Source of the DNA: Alphaproteobacteria bacterium | GTDB taxonomy: Bacteria > Myxococcota_A > UBA796 > GCA-2862545 | Reading direction: 5' to 3' | Assembly: GCA_020632925.1 (NCBI GenBank) | Contig: JACKER010000018.1 | Span: 1-64,000 of the forward strand | Length of the DNA stretch: 64,000 nt | Shown: positions 52,329 through 60,457 of the stretch, in pieces | Layout: every line of letters starts with the position of its first letter | Position numbering within the stretch: the stretch's first letter is position 1 | Notes under the pieces: generated by a model | What the model saw: the letters and a program-made list of their open reading frames with translations, nothing else | What the model was told of the DNA's origin: nothing | The model's database searches: none | Position numbers and translations under genes: made by a program

Positions 52329-55303
52329 GCGTCGACCCCCTCCTTCTTCGGCAGGGCATAGGCCGCCTTCGTCGGCTTCAGCGGCCGCCGCAGCCACAGC
52401 GGGCGGCGCGTGCCGTCCGGGCTGTGGTCGCTCGCCGAGCGCGTGAGCGCCTTCCACTCGCGGTACACGTCCATGGAGCGCTTCAGGTCGACCTCGACGT
52501 GGCCGTACTTCTCGCCCGGCGCGGCCTTGCGGACCTCGACCGCCTTCTGCAGCCAGCAGTGCGCACCCGAGATCGGATCGGGGTGCACGCCATGCGTCAG
52601 GTTCTGGTGCACACCGACGTTGTTCCACCACACCCGGGAGGTGTCGGGATCGATGCTGCGGTACGCCGAGGCGCCACCGTTCAGGTCGATCGACATCTGG
52701 GTGCCCTCCTCGCGCAGCGTGGCGTGCGCCGAGCTGAAGCGCGTGCCCTCCGCCTCGGGCTGCAACCGCCAGCGACCGACGTGGTGGCTCACCGCGATGA
52801 CGCCGGGCTTGATGCCCTCGGTGATCCACGCCTTGTCGACGAAGGCGCCGATCTCGGTCCTCACGTGGAGGAGGTCGCCGTCGACGATGCCCAGCCGCGC
52901 GGCGTCGCTCGGGTGGATCCAGGCGGGGTTGTGGTGGCTGATCTCGTACAGCCACTTCGCGTTGGCGCTGCGGGTGTGGATCAGCGTCGGGAGCCGGAAG
53001 TTCGGGAGCAGCAACATCTCGCCCTTCGCCCGATCGATCCTGCGCGGTGAGACGTGGCTCTCGAGCGGCCAGGGGACCGTGTACTGCTGCTCGGCCCAGC
53101 CCCAGTCCACCATCGTGGCGGAGAGCAGCTCGAGCTTGCGGCTCGGCGTCGCGAAGCCCGCCCGCGGAGCCCCGTCGATCTCGACGCCCACGACCGCGCC
53201 GCCGTCGCGGACCAGGCCATCCTGCCCGATCTCGCCCTTCACGCCGTGCTCGTAGGGGACGTAGTTCGCCTTCACGACCTCGAAGGCACCGTACTTCCGC
53301 ATGTACTGCAGGGGGCTGAGCCCTTCGGCCTTCGCCGCCTCCGGGAGCCCGGGGACGCTGTTGTCGAAGACGTAGGACCAGTACTCGTCCTGCGAGATGG
53401 GCTCGCCGGGCCGCAGCGGGCTCTCGAACCACTTCCGGACGCCGAGGGAGCCGTCGGGGTCCATGCGCCAGGACAGCTCGACCCAGAACTCGGACTCCTC
53501 CCAGACCTCGCCGGGGTTGGCCTCGTACGTGTACTTGACCCTCTTCCCGGCGCGCTCCATCGCCACGCGGCGCACGGGCTGGCGGAACCCGATCCACCGG
53601 CCGGCGTGGGTCTCCTGGGACATCACGTCGTGCCGCTCGCCCGCGTGGCCCATCGGCAGGACGTAGTCCGCGAAGGCCGCGGTCTCGTTCCAGGTCGGCG
53701 TGAGCGCGACGTGCAGGCCGAACTTCTCCTCGTCCCGCAGCGCCTTGATCCACATGAACCCGTCGGGGTTCGTCCAGACCGGGTTGTAGACGCGGGTGAA
53801 GTAGACGTCGACGGTGCCCCGGTCCTCCTCCATGAGGTGCGGCAGCAGGAAGCTCATCTCGAAGTGGGCGAGCGGCCACTCGAGCGGCATCTGCAGCGCG
53901 TTCCACGCCTCGTTCTGCGGAGGCGAGGCGAACGGCTTGGGTACGAACTTGTTCCAGTCCGCGCCCGACGTGCCACCCTCGGTGCCGACGGAGCCCGTGA
54001 GCACGTTGAGCAGGAAGAGCGCGCGGACGATCTGCCAGCCGCCGAGGTTGCCGATCGAGGCCGAGCGCCAGTTGTGCGCCGCGAGCCGGCTGCCCGCGCG
54101 GACGATGGCCTCGGTCGCGGCCTTGATCCGCTCGACGGGGACCTGCGCCTCCTCGGCGGCGCGCTCGTAGGTGAAGTCGCGGTACAGCGCCGCCAGCGCC
54201 TTCTCGAAGTGCGCGAACGTGCCCTCGTCGCCCTCGGGCGGGAGCTGTGCGAGCACCTCGGGGTCGGTGATCGTGCTGCGCGCGTTGCGCAGGAAGCCCT
54301 TCCAGTCGACCCAACGGCGCACGAAGGTCTTGTCCCAACGCCCGCTGACGATGAGATCGCGCGCGATGGCGAGCAGGACGTACGCCTCGGACCCCGGCCA
54401 GGTCGGCAGCCAGATGTCGGCCTTGCTGGCGGTGTTCGACAGGCGCGGATCCATGACGATCAGCTTCGCGCCCTTGCGCTTGCCGTCCATGATCCGCTGG
54501 GCGTGCGGGTTGAAGTAGTGACCGGTCTCGAGGTGGCTCGAGATGAGCAGGATGCAGCCGGCGTTCTCGTAGTCCGGGCTCGGACGGTCGAAGCCGGACC
54601 ACAGCGCGTACCCGGTCCGCGCGGCCGCGGAGCAGACGTTGGTGTGGCTGTTGTGGCCGTCGACACCCCACGCCACGATGCAGCGGTTGGTGTAGTGGTC
54701 CTCTCCGGGCCGGCCCACGTGGTACATGATGCCGTCGCGGCGCTTCTGCCGGCTGGCGTGCATGCGCGACGCGATGTCCTCGAGCGCCTCCTCCCACGGG
54801 ACGCGCCGCCAACGGCCCTCACCGCGCTTCCCGACGCGCTTGAGCGGGTACAGGATGCGGTCGGGGTCGTAGACCTGGTTGTGGGTCGCGGGGCCCTTGG
54901 CGCAGTTGCGACCGCGCGAGCCCGGGTGGTTCGGGTTGCCCTCGAACTTGCGGATCTCGAGCGTGGTCTTGTCGACGTAGGCCAGCAGGCCGCAGGCCGA
55001 CTCGCAGTTGAAGCAGATCGTGGGGACGAGGGTGTACCGCCGGGCGACCTTGTTCGGCCAGGCCTTGGCGTCCCACTCGACCCAGTCGTCCCACCGCGAC
55101 GGCGGTGGGTACTGCGACATCCGGCCGTCGGGGTGCCGCACCTCGGTGAGCTTCACGGGCTGGCCGTCGTGCTCGGCGAAGGTGGGCATGGCCTCGCCGC
55201 CGGCGTTGGTCGCCTCGGTTGGGGAGGGCGGACGCGCCGAGCGGCTCGGGGGCAGCCCGAGGAGGCTGGCGAGGGCGTCGGCGATGCGCTGGGTGGTGCT
55301 CAA
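52325..55303 (-). CDS. Molybdopterin oxidoreductase, SoeA-like catalytic subunit
   Basis: A 992-residue DMSO-reductase-superfamily enzyme. The N-terminal [4Fe-4S] site has Cys97, Cys100, Cys104 and Cys134 (TICFNCESACG ... GRNCAKG). Cys224 in TNVCSAAART is the likely Mo ligand. Molybdopterin-binding blocks (GAKLIVMDPRLSNTASKAD, HNWRSASIGN) and the C-terminal dinucleotide-binding domain (HHNPAWIHPSDAARLGI) follow. The start is TTG 55303 with GGAGA six bases upstream. There is no Tat signal, which points to a cytoplasmic subunit as in SoeABC sulfite dehydrogenase rather than periplasmic PsrA/PhsA/TtrA. Neighbours fit: fused FeS/NrfD subunit 14 bases upstream, chaperone downstream. Sulfite as substrate is inference from context. 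Confidence 0.85.
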   Translation of the reverse strand: MSTTQRIADALASLLGLPPSRSARPPSPTEATNAGGEAMPTFAEHDGQPVKLTEVRHPDGRMSQYPPPSRWDDWVEWDAKAWPNKVARRYTLVPTICFNCESACGLLAYVDKTTLEIRKFEGNPNHPGSRGRNCAKGPATHNQVYDPDRILYPLKRVGKRGEGRWRRVPWEEALEDIASRMHASRQKRRDGIMYHVGRPGEDHYTNRCIVAWGVDGHNSHTNVCSAAARTGYALWSGFDRPSPDYENAGCILLISSHLETGHYFNPHAQRIMDGKRKGAKLIVMDPRLSNTASKADIWLPTWPGSEAYVLLAIARDLIVSGRWDKTFVRRWVDWKGFLRNARSTITDPEVLAQLPPEGDEGTFAHFEKALAALYRDFTYERAAEEAQVPVERIKAATEAIVRAGSRLAAHNWRSASIGNLGGWQIVRALFLLNVLTGSVGTEGGTSGADWNKFVPKPFASPPQNEAWNALQMPLEWPLAHFEMSFLLPHLMEEDRGTVDVYFTRVYNPVWTNPDGFMWIKALRDEEKFGLHVALTPTWNETAAFADYVLPMGHAGERHDVMSQETHAGRWIGFRQPVRRVAMERAGKRVKYTYEANPGEVWEESEFWVELSWRMDPDGSLGVRKWFESPLRPGEPISQDEYWSYVFDNSVPGLPEAAKAEGLSPLQYMRKYGAFEVVKANYVPYEHGVKGEIGQDGLVRDGGAVVGVEIDGAPRAGFATPSRKLELLSATMVDWGWAEQQYTVPWPLESHVSPRRIDRAKGEMLLLPNFRLPTLIHTRSANAKWLYEISHHNPAWIHPSDAARLGIVDGDLLHVRTEIGAFVDKAWITEGIKPGVIAVSHHVGRWRLQPEAEGTRFSSAHATLREEGTQMSIDLNGGASAYRSIDPDTSRVWWNNVGVHQNLTHGVHPDPISGAHCWLQKAVEVRKAAPGEKYGHVEVDLKRSMDVYREWKALTRSASDHSPDGTRRPLWLRRPLKPTKAAYALPKKEGVDA

Positions 55304-55317
55304 CGCGGTCTCCGGAG

Positions 55318-56961
55318 TCAGGAGTTCTGGACGGCCTGGGGCGCCATCACGAAGGCCCAGGCCCAGAGGAAGAGGCCGAACGAGGCCACCACGAGGGCGG
55401 CGGCGTCGGCGAAGGAGACCCCGAGCGCCGCGAGCAGCAGGGGGACGACGTAGGCGAGCGCGATGCCGCCCCAGTAGGCGTTGCGGAACGAGCCCCGCAC
55501 GAGGTCGTCGAGCGTGCGGCGCGCGATCTCGGAGGGAGGCGCGATCGCGAGATCGCCGACGAGGGTGGTGACGACGGAGATGGCGGCGCCGCCGACGAAC
55601 AGCGCCTTGCACAGGAAGGCGACCGTCGGGGGCAGCAGCAGGAACACGTCGAGCGCGAGCAGCGTGCCGGCCCCGAACATCACGCCCTGCGCCGCCATCA
55701 ACATCGGGAGCTGGGGCGCCTGCCACAGGTCGCGGCCCTCGGCCTGGGCGAACAGGAAGGCGGTGTACGTCGCGGCGAGGATGGACGTGGGGATCGTGAG
55801 GACGGCCAGCGGGATGCGCGCCATCGACACGGCACCCTCGGGGAGCCAGCCGAGCCAGGCGCCGACCTCGAGCAGCCACCAGATCGTGGTGATCGCGTTG
55901 AAGCTCGCGAGGATCCAGGCCGCGCGGGCGACCCAGGAGCGCCACTGGGGCCGGATCAGCAGGTAGAAGAAGCGATCCGGGCGATCGAGGTCGATGATCA
56001 GCAGGACCAGGGTGACGAGGGTCATCAGCAGGCCGACGAGGCCGCCGGTGACCATGGCCGCGGGCGAGAAGGGGAGCCCCGGGGCGAGCGCGGTGAGCGC
56101 CAGCAGGCCGAACACCCCGGCCGCGATGTGCTTCGTGACGATGTACGCCGGGATCTGCCAGTGCCACTGCACCTTGTGCTGCGCGTTGTACCCCACGCGG
56201 ATCGTGGAGGCGACGCGGTCGGAGGCGAAGTGGATCGGCCCGCCGGGCGGGTGACCCTGGTCGGCCGGGACGCGGACCGAGGTGCCGCGAGGGTCGTTGC
56301 GGGTGACCCTCGCCGACGGGTCGTGGTTGCCCACGTGTCCGATGACGTGGTGGTCGTCCATCACGTCCGCCCACTGGAAGCCCTTGTCCCGGTTGCGGGC
56401 GGTCGGGTGCATCGCGGGGTCGTGGCCGTCGATGTAGAACAGCTTGGGTGCCGTGCCCTGCTCGGGCTTGCGGACGGTCACGTCGTGCTTCGCGACCATC
56501 CGCGAGATCTCGGAGTTCGGGTCGTCGAGATCGCCGGCGATGATCGCGTGCTCGGGGCACACGACGACGCAGGCGGGCTCGAGCCCCACGTCCACCCGGT
56601 GCACGCAGTAGTTGCACTTCGCCGCGGTGTGCGAGGAGGGGTCGATGTGGATCGCGTCGTAGGGACAGGCCTGCGTGCACGCCTTGCAGCCGATGCACGC
56701 GTCGGTGTCGAAGTCGACGATGCCGTCGGCCCGCTGGTGCATGGCGCCGGTGGGGCAGATCCGCACACAGGGCGGATTGCTGCAGTGGTTGCACCGCGTG
56801 ACCTGGAACGATCGGCGGGTGTCGGGGTACTGCCCCACCTCGGTGTACTTGACCCAGGTGCGGTATACCCCGAGCGGAACCTCGTTCTCGCTCTTGCAGG
56901 CCGTGCTGCAGGCGTGACAGCCGATGCAGCTCGAGTTGTCGATCACGAAACCGTAGTTCAT
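55318..56961 (-). CDS. Fused 4x[4Fe-4S] ferredoxin and NrfD-like membrane subunit (SoeB-SoeC type)
   Basis: A 547-residue fusion. Residues 1-150 hold four cubane sites: Cys12/15/18/22, 57/60/65/69, 89/92/95/99 and 116/119/131/135. They are followed by a linker to about residue 250. Residues about 260-547 hold nine or ten membrane helices of NrfD/PsrC type (TKHIAAGVFGLLALTAL, LLIIDLDRPDRFFYLLIRPQW), which exchange electrons with quinones. In SoeABC, PsrABC and similar enzymes these are two separate proteins. The start is ATG 56961 with GAGGG in a 14-base leader from the sigma54 promoter. First gene of the operon. Confidence 0.87.
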   Translation of the reverse strand: MNYGFVIDNSSCIGCHACSTACKSENEVPLGVYRTWVKYTEVGQYPDTRRSFQVTRCNHCSNPPCVRICPTGAMHQRADGIVDFDTDACIGCKACTQACPYDAIHIDPSSHTAAKCNYCVHRVDVGLEPACVVVCPEHAIIAGDLDDPNSEISRMVAKHDVTVRKPEQGTAPKLFYIDGHDPAMHPTARNRDKGFQWADVMDDHHVIGHVGNHDPSARVTRNDPRGTSVRVPADQGHPPGGPIHFASDRVASTIRVGYNAQHKVQWHWQIPAYIVTKHIAAGVFGLLALTALAPGLPFSPAAMVTGGLVGLLMTLVTLVLLIIDLDRPDRFFYLLIRPQWRSWVARAAWILASFNAITTIWWLLEVGAWLGWLPEGAVSMARIPLAVLTIPTSILAATYTAFLFAQAEGRDLWQAPQLPMLMAAQGVMFGAGTLLALDVFLLLPPTVAFLCKALFVGGAAISVVTTLVGDLAIAPPSEIARRTLDDLVRGSFRNAYWGGIALAYVVPLLLAALGVSFADAAALVVASFGLFLWAWAFVMAPQAVQNS

Positions 56962-56985
56962 CCAACCCTCGTCCGCGGGACCCTG

Positions 56986-57001
56986 TGCAACGGTCGTGCC
57001 G
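56986..57001 (-). promoter_or_regulatory. Sigma54 (-24/-12) promoter of the molybdo-enzyme operon
   Basis: On the minus strand CGGCACGACCGTTGCA matches TGGCACGNNNNTTGCW at 11 of 12 fixed positions, with GG-N10-GC spacing. Transcription should begin near 56975, giving a 14-base leader containing GAGGG just before the ATG at 56961. This is the best of the three sigma54-like sites and drives the operon that includes the activator gene. Confidence 0.78.
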
Positions 57002-57040
57002 TGGCCGCGGCGGCAGCAGGGGCAGCTCGACCATCGCTCA

Positions 57041-57079
57041 TGTCGCACGATGTTGCATCATGTTGCCGCTTGATGCAAC
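57041..57079. promoter_or_regulatory. Ten-base-phased TGTYGC repeats with dyad GTTGCATCA/TGATGCAAC
   Basis: TGTCGC, TGTTGC and TGTTGC begin at 57041, 57051 and 57061, i.e. one helical turn apart. GTTGCATCA (57052-57060) is the exact inverse of TGATGCAAC (57071-57079). The half-site is the one found in the dyad at 49438-49455. The cluster lies about 65 bases from the leftward and about 56 bases from the rightward sigma54-like promoter, so one bound activator complex could serve both. Confidence 0.6.
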
Positions 57080-57120
57080 GATTCGGTGCGAGAAACGCCG
57101 GACCCGGCGCGTCGGGGGGA

Positions 57121-57136
57121 GGGCACGGATCGTGCA
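57121..57136 (+). promoter_or_regulatory. Possible sigma54 promoter of the SulP gene
   Basis: GGGCACGGATCGTGCA matches TGGCACGNNNNTTGCW at 10 of 12 fixed positions with GG-N10-GC spacing. The predicted transcript start (about 57147) is only three bases before the ATG at 57150. So either the message is nearly leaderless, or translation starts later (GTG 57189), or the site is fortuitous. Confidence 0.5.
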
Positions 57137-57149
57137 AGACGACCGAGAG

Positions 57150-58949
57150 ATGAAGTTGCCGTTCCTGGACCTGCGCGACGAGCTGAACGTGGAGACGCTG
57201 AAGGGAGAGATCATCCCTTCGATCGCCGGCACGCTCATGAGCATCCCACAAGGGATCGCGTACGCGCTCATCGCTGGGCTGCCCCCCGCCATGGGGTTGT
57301 ACGCCGCGGCGCTCCCCGCCATCGTCGGCTCGCTGTTGCGGTCCTCGAGGAACGTGATCGTCGGTCCGACGAACGCGATCTCCCTGGTGCTCGCGACGTC
57401 CGCCGTCTCCCAGATGGAGAACCCGGTGCTGGCCGCGGCGACGCTGGCGCTCATCGTCGGCGTGTTCCAGATGGCGGCGGGCTTCCTTCGCCTGGGTGGG
57501 CTCGTCGACTACATCTCGACCTCGGTCGTGTCCGGGTACATCACCGGTGCCGCGACGCTGATCCTGGTGGGGCAGCTGCCCAACGTGACGGGCACGAGCA
57601 TCAGCAAGGGACACATCTTCGGACGCCTCGCGCACTGGATCGGGACGTTGCCGGAGGCCGATCCGCTCTCCATCGGACTCGCCATCGGCACGATCGTCGT
57701 GATCTACGGCCTGCGCCGGGTCCTTCCCCGTGGCATGCCCGCGCTCGTCGCGATGGGAGCCAGCATCGCCGCCACCTGGTGGTTCGACCTGAAGGTGGCG
57801 AAGGTGGGTGACATCGCACCCATCCCCGCGGGACTTCCCCCGTTCGTGGTGCCGCCGCTACACGACCTGATGTCGCTGGTCCCCATCGCCATCGCCGCGA
57901 TGGTGCTTTCGCTGGTCGAGTCCAGCTCGGTCGCGCGGGCGCTCGCGGCGAAGTCGGGGCAGCGCGTCGACCAGGCGCAGGACTTCATCGGGCTGGGCGC
58001 GGCGAACGTCGCGGCGGCGCTGTTCGGCGGGTACCCGGTGAGCGGCAGTCTCGCGCGCAGCGCCCTGAACTTCTCGCTCGGCGCCCGCACCCGGATGTCG
58101 GGGATGATGTCGGGGCTCTGGGTCCTGCTGGTGCCGCTCGGGTTCGGGCCGCTCATCGACTGGACGCCGATCTCCACGCTCGCCGGCACCATCCTCATCG
58201 TGGCCGTCGACCTCATCGACCCGGCGAACATCCGGACGCTGCTCAAGGCGGGTCCGGGCGATCGGTTCGCGTTCGCGGGCACGGTCCTCGGCACCTGGGT
58301 GCTTCCGCTGGACCAGGCGATCTACCTCGGGGTCGGCATCTCCATCGTGCTGTTCCTGCGGCGGGTCCGGCTGCTCGTCATCCGGGAGCTCCAGGTGGAC
58401 GACGACCTGCTCCTGCGCGAGGTCGAGACCGACGAGCCCCCGCCCGGCGTGCGGCAGTGCGGCGCCATCCGCATCCTGCACATCGAGGGGCCGCTGTTCT
58501 TCGGGGCCGCGAGCGAGCTCGAGGCCGCGCTGAACGAACGCACCGACGACCCGCGCGTCCAGGTGCTGATCGTGCGCGTGAAGCGGGCCCAGGGCATCGA
58601 CGTGACCTCGGGCGCCGTGCTCAAGCGTGCGCACGCGAACATGGAGGCGCAGGGACGCCACCTGATGCTCGTCGGGATGCGCGAGGACATGATGCAGCGC
58701 CTCGAGGACATCGGCGTGGCCGAGGAGTTCGGGCCGCAGGACCTCCTCCCGACCGAGCCGGGCTGGTTCGTGGCGATGAACCACGCCGTCGAGCGAGCGA
58801 TGACCCTGGTCGACAAGGACCGGTGCCACCTCTGCCAGGGCGAGTGCCCGCTCGCCGACTACATCCAGCATCGGGCCCAGGCCCCTCGCGGACCGACCAC
58901 GGACCAGACCGCCAGGCCCGACCCCATCGCGTCCGCGGTCATCGATTGA
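57150..58949 (+). CDS. SulP-family anion transporter with STAS domain
   Basis: A 599-residue transporter. The SulP membrane domain spans about 15-420, with GTLMSIPQGIAYALIAGLPPAMGLYAA and GPTNAISLVLATSAVSQ as the usual helix-1 and helix-3 blocks, plus ALFGGYPVSGSLARSALN. A STAS domain follows at about 430-545 (IRILHIEGPLFFGAASELEAAL). A cysteine motif, CHLCQGEC at 559-566, lies near the C-terminus and is not typical of SulP. ATG 57150 (MKLPFLDLRDELN) has GAGAG upstream; GTG 57189 is possible. SulP proteins move sulfate or bicarbonate. Next to a sulfite-oxidising complex, sulfate export is plausible. Confidence 0.86.
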   Translation: MKLPFLDLRDELNVETLKGEIIPSIAGTLMSIPQGIAYALIAGLPPAMGLYAAALPAIVGSLLRSSRNVIVGPTNAISLVLATSAVSQMENPVLAAATLALIVGVFQMAAGFLRLGGLVDYISTSVVSGYITGAATLILVGQLPNVTGTSISKGHIFGRLAHWIGTLPEADPLSIGLAIGTIVVIYGLRRVLPRGMPALVAMGASIAATWWFDLKVAKVGDIAPIPAGLPPFVVPPLHDLMSLVPIAIAAMVLSLVESSSVARALAAKSGQRVDQAQDFIGLGAANVAAALFGGYPVSGSLARSALNFSLGARTRMSGMMSGLWVLLVPLGFGPLIDWTPISTLAGTILIVAVDLIDPANIRTLLKAGPGDRFAFAGTVLGTWVLPLDQAIYLGVGISIVLFLRRVRLLVIRELQVDDDLLLREVETDEPPPGVRQCGAIRILHIEGPLFFGAASELEAALNERTDDPRVQVLIVRVKRAQGIDVTSGAVLKRAHANMEAQGRHLMLVGMREDMMQRLEDIGVAEEFGPQDLLPTEPGWFVAMNHAVERAMTLVDKDRCHLCQGECPLADYIQHRAQAPRGPTTDQTARPDPIASAVID

Positions 58950-58970
58950 CCGCTCGATCGCGGAAGTCGG

Positions 58971-59046
58971 TGGTACCCTCGACAGGAATCGAACCTGCGA
59001 CCTACTGATTAGGAATCAGTTGCTCTATCCACTGAGCTACGAGGGC
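58971..59046 (-). tRNA. tRNA-Arg (anticodon CCT)
   Basis: Read leftwards, a 76-base cloverleaf: acceptor GCCCTCG pairing with CGAGGGT (a G-T pair at the end), D-arm GCTC/GAGC, anticodon stem ACTGA/TCAGT around the loop TTCCTAA, T-arm with GGTTCGATTCC, and an encoded CCA. The loop gives anticodon CCT, reading AGG. It lies between the SulP stop and a lipoprotein gene on the opposite strand. Confidence 0.93.
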
Positions 59047-59114
59047 ACGCGAGCGTGGGCTAACCGATGCGGGCCGGGCGCGCACGGGGCCCGGGGCGTG
59101 GTAGGAGGCTGCTC

Positions 59115-59909
59115 ATGAAGCGCATCACGCCGTTCCTGGTCCCGTTGGGTCTGCTGGCTGCCTGCGGCAAGGGCGAGCAGGTCCACCACGCCGTGATCGA
59201 GGCCGCGGGCGCGATGGACGTGTTCTGCGACACCGAGCGCGGCGACTTCATCTACGTGGGAGACCCGGACCACGAGGAGGGAGGCCCGCTGGACGGGACC
59301 TTCGACGTCACGTCGGTCGTGTGGGCCGATCACGGCGGCGTGGACAAGAAGATCGCGAGCGTCGACTGGGGCGTGGAGTACATCGCGGACCCGGGGCCGG
59401 CGACCAACGACGTGGGCGGGCTGCTCGACATGTGGGGACGGTCGGAGCGCGCGCACAGCGGCGTGGACCACTTCGTCACCGGCCGCCGGGACATGGACAT
59501 CGAGCTCGTCCTGCTCGATGGATCGGTCGAGCTCTGGGACGTGCGTGGCACGCACCTCGTGACGGCGGAGGGCGTGTTCGGCGCAGGCATCTCCGGGGAC
59601 CTCGACCTGTACGCGAGCGACTACGGGATGAGCCTGGACCTGCGGCCCGAGCCGGGGGACGAGATCACGCTGCAGGCGTACGGCGACGTGTCGCTGTGGA
59701 TCCCCTACGGCCTCGATCTCGATCTCGAGGTCATCGCGGACATCGACTGGGGCGTGACCGTCTCCGACCTCGGGTTCGACGATCTCGTCGTCCTGCCGGA
59801 CTACGTCCACGCCGTGAAGGGGGAGGGGACCATCCCGATCCGGGTGGACGTCGAGGGGGGCGCGTTCTCCCTCTTCGTCGCCGATCCGACCACGCCGGAG
59901 GCCCGGTGA
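59115..59909 (+). CDS. Lipoprotein, unknown
   Basis: A 264-residue protein with signal MKRITPFLVPLGLLAACGKG (lipobox LAAC), behind TAGGAGG. The mature domain is strongly beta-patterned with repeated 'VDWGVEYIAD', 'IELVLLDGSVELWDVRGTH', 'GISGDLDLYASDYGMSLDL'. It resembles DUF4097-type adhesin-like beta-helix proteins, which is only a loose match. One cysteine (VFCDTERG) remains after processing. The stop overlaps the start of the next gene (GTGA). Confidence 0.65.
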   Translation: MKRITPFLVPLGLLAACGKGEQVHHAVIEAAGAMDVFCDTERGDFIYVGDPDHEEGGPLDGTFDVTSVVWADHGGVDKKIASVDWGVEYIADPGPATNDVGGLLDMWGRSERAHSGVDHFVTGRRDMDIELVLLDGSVELWDVRGTHLVTAEGVFGAGISGDLDLYASDYGMSLDLRPEPGDEITLQAYGDVSLWIPYGLDLDLEVIADIDWGVTVSDLGFDDLVVLPDYVHAVKGEGTIPIRVDVEGGAFSLFVADPTTPEAR

Positions 59910-60298
59910 CCCCCACCGTCCGGTACGCGTTCGAGCCCGCCGTCCGCGACTGGGCCGAGCGGGTGTCCGCCGGGTTCTGCGGTGCGCCCACGGCCTTCTT
60001 CGTCGGACTCCGCGAGGACGGCTCGCCGCGCCGGATCTACTTCGCTGCGCCGGGCGTCCCGTTCGACGCAGCGCAGAAGACCTCGCTCGCGGACGCCCAC
60101 AGCCGCTGGCTGCTCTACCTCCCGCACGACGACGGCACATACCTCGAGTGGCTCGGGGTGGACGCGAGCCTCGCCGCTCGCTGGCTCGGGCGCGCTCTGG
60201 ACCCGGACGACCTGCGCGAGCTCGACGGAGCCGGAGCGCGCGAGGAGTGGCCCGACGCGTGGAGGGTGTTGCTCCCACCGCGATCCTCGGGTCGCTGA
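59906..60298 (+). CDS. Hypothetical cytoplasmic protein
   Basis: A 130-residue protein from GTG 59906 (MTPTVRYAFEPAVRDWAERV), coupled to the preceding lipoprotein by a GTGA overlap. No signal peptide or membrane segment. The composition is Trp/Arg/Asp-rich with WLLYLPHDDGTYLEWLGVDA. I do not recognise a family. After it come 159 gene-free bases including a 13-base GC-only dyad at 60348-60360. Confidence 0.6.
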   Translation: MTPTVRYAFEPAVRDWAERVSAGFCGAPTAFFVGLREDGSPRRIYFAAPGVPFDAAQKTSLADAHSRWLLYLPHDDGTYLEWLGVDASLAARWLGRALDPDDLRELDGAGAREEWPDAWRVLLPPRSSGR

Positions 60299-60457
60299 CG
60301 GACCGGGGGCGGCGGCGCGGGAGCCTGCGAATTTCATCGTTCGCGGGTCCCGGCCCGGGAAATCCTTCGCGGGCGGGTGCCCGATGCCCGCGGCCGGCCG
60401 GCGGCTGCACTGGAAAGCGGAGCGGGGTCGGTTAGACCAACCGGCCCGGAGGACGAC

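Noticed and set aside
52325..55303. Assignment as tetrathionate, thiosulfate or polysulfide reductase (TtrA/PhsA/PsrA)
   Set aside because: Those catalytic subunits are exported by Tat, but no twin-arginine signal is present here; a cytoplasmic SoeA-like role fits better with the persulfide dioxygenase and SulP.
58954..58967. Hairpin-like TCGATCGCGG region between the SulP stop and the tRNA
   Set aside because: Short stem without a T-tract on either strand; not callable as a terminator.
60348..60360. TCCCGGCCCGGGA dyad upstream of the FGE-like gene
   Set aside because: GC-only dyads of this size arise easily in this composition, and no T-run follows, so a terminator is not supported.
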